This document shows, piece after piece, positions 44,839-56,629 of a stretch of 64,000 nucleotides of DNA (position 1 is the first letter of the stretch; every line of letters begins with the position of its first letter). The DNA is taken from positions 10,250,491 to 10,314,490 of the forward strand of contig NC_051092.1 of assembly GCF_901709675.1 (NCBI RefSeq). The letters are read 5' to 3'. The position numbers and the translations under genes were made by a program. The notes under the pieces are model-generated. The model did no database searches and was not told where the DNA came from. It saw only the letters and a program-made list of their open reading frames with translations. Source of the stretch: Syngnathus acus (lineage: Eukaryota; Chordata; Actinopteri; Syngnathiformes; Syngnathidae).

Positions 44839-47800
44839 GTTCTGATTATAACTTAATCAGAAAACAATTCTTCTGTTATGGTGGTTAAGTCACAATATAG
44901 TGACCCCTTATTTTCCTAGCCACATCTTAATCCACATACTGTTGTAATACATTAAGCTCATTAAATAATAACCCCTCCTCCACAACAGTTTTAACTGATT
45001 CCCAGTCAAATAAGATTTGTAAATGGATGAGTTTGTGGTTTATAGGTCACGGTGCAGTAGATTGTTCCTGAAGAGCATGTGTGGGTGGGTGGTCATAAAC
45101 CTGACAGAGGCCTGGCTTGATCGCTTGAAGCGTTCTAGAGTGCCCTAACCTATCGCTGTGGTAAACACAGAACAGCCACCCACCCCCTTCATGATGACCC
45201 ATAAATCTCTTCTCGTCTGCAAAGGGATTATGGCCCAAATAGACTAATCTGCTTCTGTGCATTAACGTTCAACCTTATATCTTCCGTCCATTGTTTCAAA
45301 AAGTCTCTCCATTGTTTGCAGCTCAAGCCACATTTTTCCCCATCGTTTCTGCATAGTGCAAAGACGAGAAAAAGCTCACAAGAGTATTTGAATATTTTAT
45401 TTGAGATACTTGAGAAGGAACAGTGCTTGTAAGGGCCACCTGTAATAACAAATGATTCCCCAAAGTGTAGAAAACATCTAAAAGCAGCAGCGTAGGTGAT
45501 TTTGTCTTGATTTATTAATACTCCGCAAATGCCGTAGGGTTACACTTGAAACATAGCCGGAGGTGTTGCAGAGTGAAAAAATAAGGATGCGAAGGACATT
45601 CTACTCATTTACATCCAGCATCACACAGTGTACATAAACAAAAATTTGACTCAGATAAATGTTTTGAGAGCGAACTCTACCTCCCAAATGATATTTTTAT
45701 AATCTTTATCTGCCACTACAGTTTGTTTGAGCATCGTGGACTGAATACAGCTGGGATGTATTACATTATACCATATCTGGCTTTTTCACTTGTGTGGTGC
45801 AAAGCTGTTTGGAGAAAAAAAGAAATATTTAAAAAAAAAAATGAAATGGTGACTAGAATTGTTAACCTCACTGTTGTCATTGTTGTGACCAATACCAATT
45901 GTTTTGATTACGATTAAATGACTGATTTTGTGAATGGTATCCCAAAATGAAACTTTTGTTTCATAACACAGGAATGTGTTTATAACCATGTTTTTTATTT
46001 TATATTGGCATTTGTTTTTAAGTTAAGAAAATGGCTGATTTATTTAGTATCTATTTATTTATTTTCTGGATTGAATTTTAAATGAAGTCCTTGTAAATGT
46101 AACATTTTTCCAATAAACCAAGCGACAGGGAAAGAAAAGGTTTACCTCCAGACAGGGGAAACATTTTGAAACACATACTCCAGGAATGTGATGAAGTGAA
46201 TTTTTGGATGCATTTTTGGATGCACGTGCCTTCTTTGTGGCTTTTGTGTGTAAACGACTCCAAAAAAGCTTCCAGGAGCATCTTGTGTTTCCCTGCCATC
46301 AGAACTCTACAGGATCAGCCGTCTGGTGAATTGTTGATCTTGTTACTCACATGTGAACGCATGGTTTGGCTGACGATTCACTGTCAGTCAGTAATTTTTC
46401 ATGCTCATTTTTTTCACTCTGTATTGAGATAGGCGGTCACACAAATCAATGTTTGTTTTTTTAGCCTTGTCTTGTATAACATTTTATGATTTCTCAACCT
46501 TATATGCGCCTCTTTCCCCTTATTGCATCCAAACACTGAATAGAAATCTTCCCTTAGACATTTGGGGCGGACTAAAAGGAGTTGCTTGAGGCTCAAGACA
46601 TGCATGTCCTTGTATATGCGCTCAGTGTTGACTGATGCATAGTGACAGTTGTGTGATATAACCTGCTGGACAAACAGGTCAGGGATTGTACTTGGACTGT
46701 CTGATTAATGTCATCAGCGGCACGCAACCACTGAGACTTATCTCCATGTATTGTTGGGTGTTGAATACAAATACTTTTGTAAGCGTCAATGGTCAACCAA
46801 AGACGTGACAGAGATGACAAAGTTCCTTCTTCCTCCTTCCGTTCCGTCTTGCTCTCTGATCCTTGAGCATTGTGGAGGTCAGCCGCTCTTCTCTGGTGAC
46901 CTCAATTCCTTAAGGAAAGGTTTCCTGAGACGATGCAGACTCCCTGCCCCCTTTTGGCAGCTGACCTGAAAACAGCTCAGAGTGCGGCTGAGGCTGTGAC
47001 ATTGGTTGTTTGGAGAAACTGCCAATAAGGGCCTGATGTATCCATCCTCCTCCCACCCCCATTGCTTTTTCATCTGATGAAGGACACAGCTCCATCTGTT
47101 TCCTGCTACAGAATGCTGCAGTGTTCTCAGTCATATCAGATGAAGAGGAACGACAAACGGAAGGATGCGTCACTACTTTATTCTTTTGTTATGACAAGTG
47201 GTTCTGCTTGAGCGAGAGCTCCGGAAATATTGGCATGTTTGTTAAAGCACTTTGAATGCGGGTGTGAGTCGAGCATCCAAGCAGATAATTAGTCACAAAC
47301 AACTGATGCATTCTCTCACGGCGCTTCTGCACCAGACTCTGTCATGTCCCATCAATAACCAATAACATCTGAAATTGTTTGATGCAAACACACAGTGTGT
47401 GCCTCTCTGCTGGCTATTTCCTTGCCTGTCCATTTCTTTCCACCAGTGTGTCATCCACCGTTGGGCTCAAACCTCTTGTCATCCTCCAGCACCTGTCATT
47501 GCCATTGTCCTCCAGTGAAGACGTGTGCAGCTACACTGACATGTCCTGAGCAACATTTTCAATAGCACTCTCCCCGCGGAGCGGCCGCTTTTGTTTCACC
47601 AGCAGTTCTCTCCAGATTTCAGGGCAATCAGAAAGGGGGCATCCATCTTGCAATTCAGAGAGGCGTGGTGCTCTGGGCTTGCTTGGGTGTGATAATGGAC
47701 CACACATGGTCGTGCTCGAGCCTCTCACTGGGACCAGGGACTCGAAGCTTGGGCTCCGGCCTGAGCTCTGGCCATTCTCCATGCAGCTGTCTCAAAGGCC

Positions 47801-48050
47801 TCTTCTTCTCAGCCTTTTGTCTCGGCCCTTTCACTTAACCTAAGCTCTGCTGGGGCCTTTGTCCTCCTATCTAGGGGGCCTAGTGCATCTGTACCAACTC
47901 TGTTTTCTTTACAGCACCTACAATATGCCACCAACAAGAAGTCAGAAAAACGAGAGAATGGAATTGTTAAGATATTTTAATTTTGCAAGTTTTGCATGAT
48001 TATCATTGGATAAAATATAATAAATGTAGGTAATTATTAAATTAAGTAAA
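44839..48050. other. tmtc2 intron 1, no recognised gene
   Basis: Mostly unique. The stretch from 46820 to 47900 is more GC-rich than the rest of the intron and has several overlapping short frames without family resemblance, so it may be regulatory. Confidence 0.45.
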
Positions 48051-48118
48051 AACTGCTGGGATAGGCTACAGCATGCCCAGAACCCTCATGATAAGCGGTG
48101 TGGAAGTTGAATGAATGA
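48051..48118 (+). repeat. SINE 3'-tail fragment
   Basis: ctgggataggctacagcatg, then ccctcatgataagcggtgtgg and gaatgaatga match the end of the fish SINE. Confidence 0.65.
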
Positions 48119-51100
48119 GAGAATTCACATTTATGTACAGAAATAATTTGATTCTAAGTATTTTAAAGTCACAGCATCTTTGCTATAAAGGCAACAGACA
48201 TACAGTCTCAATGTGGTACATGTTTTACCTTTGTCAATATTCACAGATCTTTACAATCTGAATCTGCATTATTTAAAATAGCATGAGTCTCCCGTTACAA
48301 TGTGAGCTTTCCTTTTCTTTGTCTTTCTTTTTTATTCTTGTCTGATATTTGAAGTAATAAATCATGCAATGTTACCAGTGAGACTTGAGAAATACTGTCG
48401 TAGATTTTAGTGATACATATAAATTTGATGAAATTTCTATCCTGATTGCTCTTCAACTACAGTGAAGAAAGGTTTGATGTATCTGAATTTAGAAATGCAC
48501 CAGTCAAGTATAACATTCAGTGGTTAATGGTCCTCAAAGTCATCTAAACCACATGGTCCTTTAATGTTGTTAGTGCCAACCAAAATTACAGTATGGGAGA
48601 ATATAAAGACTATGGCTTGCTTTAATAGATGCTGTGAAAAAAAATACATTTGTAGAGTTTCTGTTTTATACATCCAGGTCATCGCACTGCCTGTGGTATA
48701 TAGTTTTAACCAAGTACATGTGCTTTTTAGGTTAGAGATCTGCTGTATTTTATTCTGCTAACATATGTCTGAGCATTGCAAAATATTTAACCAGCGTTTC
48801 CTGGCATCATATTTTAGTTAACAATATTTTCCCAAATAAGATTTAACTTCTTCGCAATTTTTACAACCCTCATTCATCCCTAGAATGCTTTTTCTTTTCC
48901 CAAAACCCAAATGTGTAGAACTACATCCGACTCGCCGGCCACAGCAACTTGATTCATCATTATGCTTCCAAATGCCATAGTGCCAATTCTGAGAAATTAT
49001 TTGACCTGGAAAAGAATTAAATAACGTTAAGATACTACGTTATCATATTTTCAGTCAAGTCTGATAAGTGTATTAAATATTTCCAACCTCAATTAGCCAC
49101 AACTACAGTAGTTCCTGTGAATGTAGAACAATCACTTGCTTTAGAAAAGATGCTGTGATTTGGCTGCTGTAAGATTCAACATGTAAAAATGGTCCTCTTT
49201 GCAAAAAATGGTAATTAGCCCCCCTATGGGAAATGGAACCCATTTAAAACATGAAAAAGCTGTTTTGAGTACATTTCCTGTTTATTCTGGTCCTGTGGGA
49301 AGACAGAGCCTTCTCTGCATTAACAGACGGCTTCCAGTTAACCGAACGAGTTTATTATAGCCTCAAGAATCGGTAATGTTCTTCATGACAGACCTCTTTC
49401 AGTGTTGGTACAATCTTACCCCAATACTTGCCTATTAGAAATCTCTCACCGATCCAGCACTCCTTTTTGAAATATAAACATCGTATTATCATTGTGCCCT
49501 CCAGTTCAAATCAGTCCAGTGTGTCTCGGAGCAAACGGGAGTTAATGAGGCAGCAATATCAGCCCTCAGTGTTGCATTAGTCCAGTCTGTCATAGAAGGC
49601 CCCGAAGGAAGACCAGAGCTCCATCAGCAACACTCCACACACTCGTATGTGGGCAGGCTACATGTGCCTTCAATTAAGGGCTAGAAGTGGAGCCCAAATG
49701 GGGATGTTTAGCGGAGTGAGCCAGGCTTTAGAGTGACACAAGAACACTGGCCTGTTGTGATAGTATCTAATGAGATCACTCAGAGCTGCATCCTTGAATG
49801 CTGCCATTCATTAATGTGATGCTTCTTTGTATATGCATGCGTGTCCCATTTCACTAAATAAGCTTTCACGCTGTGTTCTGCTGGAAGCCTTGTGGTGGTA
49901 AGGGCCAAGCTAAAAGAGATCTGCTCTTCATGGTGGGATGGCTGAAGAATGTGCTTACCAAAGAGCCCACGTTGTTGTTTAGGGTGGCCTTTATTTGATT
50001 GTTGTTGCCGGTATATTTTGTGTCTGATTGCAGGTGGTTTTTCAGAATTTTCACCAAAACATAGGTTGCTAGGAGTCAGGCACCCAATTTTATTCTGCAC
50101 TAAGATAGCTTCATCTTTCAACTGAAGAGAATTATTTTCATAAAATGACAGATGTTTCGAATACTTGGTTTCAAACATATATAAGATGGCGCATGCACTA
50201 AAGATGTCTTCTCTTTTCCGCTCAACTGGCATTCTCAAAGATTCCTTGGGCACTTAAGCCCCCATACAATAAACATCAGTAAGAGACTGGCCGCTTTGCT
50301 GATATGCTGTGATTTAAGATCATCCTTCAGTCCTGCCTTGAGTCCCCTTATTGTAAAAGCTTTGGGAATAAGGATGACAAAAAGGCTGGACTAAACAATC
50401 CATTCACTTATTTGTAGCCTCTTTGTATGGACATTCCATCCCACTCTGCTCGTCCCTCCATCTTGTGGGGGTTGCTTGTTGAACCCCTTTTTGGGTCAAA
50501 CCTGAATACATTACCAGCGCAGTGATGGGCAAGTAAGGAAAAATTTCCTTGACCACAGTGCAGTGCATGCTTCCTTTACACCGAGGTCCCTTGCCATCAG
50601 AAAGACAAGCGTAAATACGTGAGGAGGAACAAATCAAACAAATTTATTAGCGTGCAACCGAAAAGGTCAGACCAAGACAAAAAGCCCTCCTGTTGTGAGA
50701 GGGCTGATTGTTTAGTAGTACGTCTAACAGAGCCTGGAATATTACCAAAGGATTAGACATGGGTCAGGCTGAGGGTAAACATAAAAGTAGAAGACATTGG
50801 GAACAAAAAGCCTCTTCATGTTGGGCCGTGAGGTTTATTTAATGAATCCTATTTGGTTCACATATCTATTTGAATGCTAAAAATGACTAATTGAGAATGA
50901 GAAATTAGATTTTGTTACTTCTGTCAAGGAGGTCATGTTTTGTTGATGCTTCTTTTTAGTAAGTAGGATTACATACACGCACACACACGCGCACACATGC
51001 ACACACACGCGCGCACGGACACTAAAATGATGAAGCAGGTCTGGATAAAGGTATAATCTTGAGGACTACATTTATTTTTTAATTCTTATTTTTAATTTAA

Positions 51101-51520
51101 GTTGGTGCTGATCAAAATAATTTAATGCATGATGCTTAAATTGTAGAGTAAAATTTTATTTAAACCCATTAATCAAGGGAGGGTGATCCATTAAAGCAGA
51201 TCAACCCTTGAAACTTTTCATGGCCTTATGTTCTGTACTTTTTTGCCCTGCCCCGCCCCTAAAAAAAAAATGTAAGTAAAAAAAAAATAATTTTGAAAAA
51301 GAAAAATCTGTAAATCATTATTTGTTGTACCGCGAGTATGTAGAGTCCACTGTACTGTAGATGTGAGTATGGTAAGTAAGTGCAGCTTACTCACACGAGA
51401 TTTTTCTTTGGTCTTACTCAAACGAAACACTAAAAGATTGACCAATCCAGGAAGAAAGAATGAAACAATATTCAGCATCGTCAAATAGCAGACTTCCACG
51501 CAAGCAGCATAGATGATAAT
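48119..51520. other. tmtc2 intron 1, no recognised gene
   Basis: Contains a CA repeat at 50971-51022 and a 157-codon minus-strand frame (49780-50253) with no family resemblance. The block 49260-49770 is homopolymer-poor and looks like a candidate conserved element. Confidence 0.45.
50971..51022. repeat. (CA)n microsatellite
   Basis: Alternating CA/CG tract. Confidence 0.9.
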
Positions 51521-51675
51521 GTGAGTGTGAGAGGTTGTCGTCTCGATATGTGCCCAACGGTTGACTGGTAACCAGTCCACGCCGGTGTAGTCTACCTTTC
51601 GCTTGAAGTCATCTTAGATAAGCTCCAAACTCCCCGCAGCACTGAACAAGATAAGCGGTACAGATGGATGAATTG
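51521..51675 (+). repeat. SINE 3' half
   Basis: gtgagtgtgagaggttgtcgtc, then tgactggtaaccagtccacg, gataagctccaaactccccgc and caagataagcggtacagatggatga follow the SINE body and tail order with scattered changes. Confidence 0.65.
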
Positions 51676-54600
51676 TTTGACCTTGAAGAAAATGAAACCA
51701 TCACGCAGACGTACACAGTTACAAATAACGCCTGATTTACAGGGCAGAGGTTTTATTTACTATGCATTAGCTTTGCTGCCTAATCTGAGTTAATACACTA
51801 ATTATAAAAGTACCTTTCTAAATAGATCTTTGAATGTACTTCCGGTCATCCACTTGAGAGATGGACTCAGAGTTTTGTGAGTCTCGTTAGACCTGAAAGT
51901 TCATATTCAGTCGGGTATTTTTTCCTCACTGTTTGAACAAACAGTTTTTTACCGAGTGGAAGTGCAGGAGTTGTTCAATAACATGGAGCTGTTTGTGAGA
52001 TTGGCCTGCAGGCATGCCACTGAAAATGTGTGTGAGTGTGCTTGTTTGCACAAGAACCAATGCCACGCATGGTCCTGTTGTCTGATTTATTGGATGCAAT
52101 ATTCAGAGTATCACCCTCCTCCGCTTTGCACAGCACACCAATGTAATTGGGTCCTACATCTAAAACCATACTTTAACTGTGAAAACTTTGATTTATCTTC
52201 TATAATTTCACCTTGAACAGTGATCAAGCACAATGTTAATCTTTATCTTTATTCCAGAAAAGATGGAATAACAGTGTGAGAGGTCACCAAGTGAATCGAA
52301 ACAGAGCTCTCATAAATGCAGATGTTTGTGGATTCTTGTATTTTTATTTTAGTAATCAAAGTGTCATTGAGCATTAAAAGTCTGTTTCACTTTTTACTTG
52401 CTGGTGTTTCTTTTTTCAAAGAGTGCAGTGAATTTAAGACTCCTGCTGGATGTCAGAGAATCAATCAGGTTTTGTGTCCCAGGCAACACTGCACCATGGG
52501 ATGCAATGTTGGACTGCCAGTATTAAATCCTGCTCTGCCAAACTGGTTGGTTGCTGCTTTTTAGGCAAAGATCAGCATTCATGCCGTGCCCGTCCTTTGT
52601 GCTCCCAGTGCCTGATCGTGGATGCTAGACAGCAGCCCGAGACACCGTGTCTCTGTATCCTGTAGTTTTTGTGTCTCCTATGCCATGAAATGTTGTGCGC
52701 GAGTGCGTCTTTGAATGATGGCTCCAGTGGATCAATGCAAATATCCTTGAGTGGACGATGCTCTAAGATTTCGACATGTAAGTTCCTGGACCAATTGGTC
52801 ACATTTTTGCAACAACACCTAATGATTATTGTGTTGTTTGAAAGAAAAAACTCAGACAATCTCAAATCCACTATACAGAAATAAAATTGGCGCACAAAAT
52901 TGCCATAGACTCATTCAAAACATTGTGTTAAAATTAAAAAATAGGATTTAGCTTAGACAAGCATTAGACCAAAGGAGCTTTCCGGAAACCTTCAGTGAAT
53001 AAGCTGACACTATGGGCATCCATTGTGCTTTTCAAATATTAAAGATGGGTGGTGACTCAGGCACAGTTGGCAGACCTCCAATTGATTTCCCACCTGCATG
53101 ATCTCTTTTCATAAACAATTTATTCAGTGGAGAACTTATCAACAGTGCTTCAGCCAATTAGTGCACAATGTTTTTCCTGAGCTGCTTCCAACCTTGCATT
53201 ATCAGGCAGCACTGCGGATTAGCGGCGCAAACAATAAATGAGTTTGTCGAGAAATATTTGACGGAAAAATGTGCTTTCATTTTGCTTCAACTTGTTTGAC
53301 TGTTTTTTTGAAGCGTTTGCTAAAATGATGGCAAAATTAGGTCGTTTTGTGGATGCTGCAAGAAGAGTATCAGACCTCAACATCGGAACAACAGACTGGT
53401 TGCTTCCCTTTGTGGGCTTTATTGTTGGTCACATTGTGTAGCCATTCTCTAAAAATAATGAGCTGAGGAAATGTTTGAAACGTTTTAAGGTTTACCACAG
53501 GAATCTCAATTATTGTGCACTACATTTGCATGATGTTTTCAACCACAGAAGGTGCATGTGATTGCACAAGAGTTGTGTTTTTCCCTAAATAGGTGGCTCA
53601 TATGTCCTTCTGCATCTGACAGTACCTTCGTATAAATTATACATTCACAGTCATCCGGCTCTCAAAGACAACTCAACTTCATCTCCGTTCACAGTTGATT
53701 CAAACTTTGAAATGAGGAAAATGCCTTCTGAATAGTGTCCGCCTATACCCACTTTAAATGACTTTATATGAATCTTTATGGATTTCTGCTTGTACATATG
53801 GGCCATGCTGTATTTAATGTTATTATTGTATGACACTTAACAGATTGAGCCACAAGATCCACTTGTTCGTATGTGAACAAGCACTCGGTTGGACAAAGAA
53901 TGTGCTCCTGGCTCGAAAGAAAAAGGTTTTAAGTGCACAGAGAAGTCTGTAGCTGAGAGTCAATCGCTTTCCCCATCTGGGTCTTTACGGGTAGAAGAGC
54001 ACGGCCTGATCATCAATTTCTGCTTAGCTACCAGCCGTTTAGTGATTTGTGTTGCACTGCAAAGTGTTGCGACTCATTTAGAGATATTGTTGCAATGTTG
54101 GTTCTGAGGTTACTACTGTGTTCCTCTCCAAGGTCTGGTCTTCTATTTCTGTTAGACACAGGTGTTCGCCAGCCCAATATAGTGTAAGTAAAGAGCCAAT
54201 CTAAGACTTGTACCTTATGCAAGATGACTCAGGAAGCCAAAGCCATAAACACAATTGGGTTTTGACACACTGGCACGGGCTTTTGTCTTTACTTTGTTGC
54301 CAGAAAATGCAGTGAGGTTTTGTGGCAATACATAACTCACTGGCTTCTCCGTGCTGCACAATGGAAAGAGACCACGTCTGACTCTGAAACAGCCTTAAGA
54401 TGTAATTGAATCGTATTGCCTCTTATGTGAGCATAATAAAGATTTTTCTTGACAAATGGGCTGGAGAAAATACCCTGGCATATATTAGTCATATCGCGGT
54501 GTAGTGAGCTTTTGAGTATTTTGGTGGAAGCTTATGTGATGACATTCAAGACATTTCCATTACATCTCCCCTGACTAATTCTACTCCCCTTTCCAACATC

Positions 54601-56052
54601 TTGAGGCACGGAGGTCTTTACTTCCTTTTGATTCATCATCAAGTACAAGCTTCTACTTGGTTAATTTAAGACGTTTTGCACTTTGATGGTTAGTACAAGT
54701 CCCGCCGCTTCACAACTAGCTTCTCAGAAACCTTCTGGCATTGTAATGTGGCAGATGTGGCGGTTGCAGCCCGAATTAAGTGTTACGTTTCAAATCCCCT
54801 CGGTGGAAGAGGATTGTTTTTGTTTTTTGCGTGAGTGCATGCATGGATGTGTTCTACCATGCACATTAAGCCAATATAAATGGTTGCTCTGTTGAAAATT
54901 GGACTAATGTGCATGTAGTTTCATGTTTTCCATGATGAATTGTTTTTGCACCCAGCTCTCTTTGAGCTAATTGACATTGTTAATTGCGAGGGTCTCTGGT
55001 GCACGTTACAAGCCCGATCAGGTGCTCTTGGCTTGCTCTCACTTGTCATGTCCCATCTGTCCCACCTAATTATAACACTCGTGTTAAGCTCGGGTACTCT
55101 ACCTTCCCTTTGAGGAGGCGCATGCTGATGCTTTGAAATCATCCGAGCTGCCATGTTCCAGGGAAGCAGAGGTCACCTGTCAGACACTGCACTGTTTGTC
55201 AAGGAAGATGGAATAAAAATGGAAGGACTCCTGCTGTGCCTTTCTGTTCCCCTCGCCTGACCCCTGCTGACTTCCCCCCCACCCTTTTCCAGTCCACTGA
55301 CACTCACACAGCTTGTGGCTGATGTACCATCTTTGAATCAGGTCAAAGAGGTTCATCCCTAACAGAGGAAAAGTCAAACTGGCTCCTTATTTAGCATCCT
55401 TGCCTGTTGATAGAAGCTCAAAGTACATGTTTGGGTTTACCCTTTTGTTTAGAATTGCCTTCAAGTGTGTAGATCATTCCATTGCAGCTTTTTAAACATG
55501 TAATCCTCTGCATTTGGCAGGCAAATAACTGTTGACCATCACCACATCATCTTCTCTATAAAACTGATTCCTGCCATTGTGGCATTTCCCTACTGTGTGC
55601 TTGTATTTGTTTGTGGTCGTGGGTGTGGCGCTCTTGCCAAATCCCAAAGTGCACCGCTGTAAGTGCTGTGGCTGCAGTGGCAAAGCTGTCTAGAATTTGA
55701 GGCGCAACCTTGGTGAGTTTCTGTTTGTGAAAGCTTCCTGACCCACTCCCTCACCCGTTAGAACATGCTGCTTTTTTCTTTAATAGTCTTTTAGTCTGTA
55801 GTGCACCCTTGGAGAATCCACAGGAAGATGTGTTTAACAGTTTTGAGAGCTCTATGAATTGAAAATGTCAGGCCAATAAAGTTCCCTGGCAGTGAAGCAG
55901 TTTGACTTTAATTGAACTGACATACATGTCAAGGTTCAACATTGCATTTAATGTAAATGTAATTTACCCGTCCACAGTGTGGACCACATCACTTATTTTA
56001 GCACAAAGTTGATTTTAAAACTTTTTTTTCCTCCCTCTCTCTTTCTCCACAG
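51676..56052. other. tmtc2 intron 1, 3' end
   Basis: Unique-looking sequence up to the exon 2 acceptor. A poly-pyrimidine tract covers about 56020-56050. No additional exon recognised. Confidence 0.55.
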
Positions 56053-56629
56053 CCGTGCAATCAAGACCAATCAGGACCTGCTCTCAGAAACGCCGTGGAC
56101 AAATATCTTTTATGATGACTTCTGGGGCACATTGCTCACGCACAGTGGGAGCCACAAGTCTTACCGGCCACTCTGCACCCTCTCCTTCCGCCTCAATCAT
56201 GCTGCTGGAGGACTGGATCCTTGGGGTTACCACCTGGTGAATGTGGCTCTCCACGGGGCGGTGACTGGCCTTTTCACACGGCTGGCTCACCTGCTGCTCG
56301 GAGGAGGCTTATGGTGCCTCCTAGCTGGCCTGCTCTTTGCCTCTCACCCCATCCACACCGAGGCGGTGGCGGGTGTCGTGGGGCGCGCCGATGAAGGAGC
56401 TGCCTTCTTCTTCTTGCTGTCCCTGCTATGTTACATTCGTTACTGTAAACTGCAGGGCGACGCTGGAGCTCTGCAGCTTCTAGCTTGGTTCCTTGGCAGT
56501 TTGGGTTGTGCTGCATGCAGCATGCTGTGGAAGGAGCTGGGAGTGACCGTGCTGGCCTTATCGGCGCTTTATGACATCTGCGTCTTGCACAGGCTCAAAC
56601 TGCGACAGATTCTCATTCTTCTCTATAAG
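56053..56629 (+). CDS. tmtc2: TMTC2 coding exon 2
   Basis: Encodes residues 28-220 in phase with exon 1. Family hallmarks visible are SRAIKTNQDLL at the start, HSGSHKSYRPLCTLSFRLNH at 58-77, YHLVNVALHGAVTGLF at 87-102, ASHPIHTEAVAGVVGRAD at 124-141 and CSMLWKELGVTVLALSALYD at 183-202. Hydrophobic stretches at about 90-105, 110-125, 143-157, 168-182 and 190-203 are membrane segments alternating with luminal and cytosolic loops. From family knowledge, this is the membrane-embedded N-terminal catalytic half of the ER O-mannosyltransferase-like TMTC proteins; the DUF1736 and TPR parts are encoded downstream. The acceptor is a pyrimidine tract with cacag and the donor is aag followed by gtaaac. 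The exon ends on a codon boundary. The local GC content is much higher than in the introns. Confidence 0.96.

Larger units (their letters stand above)
28332..56052 (+). other. tmtc2 intron 1 (27.7 kb)
   Basis: Begins gtactt and ends with a long pyrimidine tract and cacag. It separates residue 27 from the rest of Ser-28 onward. It contains a MITE, several SINE pieces, a LINE-type tail, microsatellites and tandem duplications. No coding exon of another gene was recognised on either strand. Confidence 0.9.

Noticed and set aside
47531-47782. 83-codon minus-strand frame in a GC-rich block
   Set aside because: No homology recognised; composition alone explains the open frame.
49780-50253. 157-codon minus-strand open frame in tmtc2 intron 1
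   Set aside because: No recognisable domain, biased composition or splice context; overlapping frames exist. Treated as chance.
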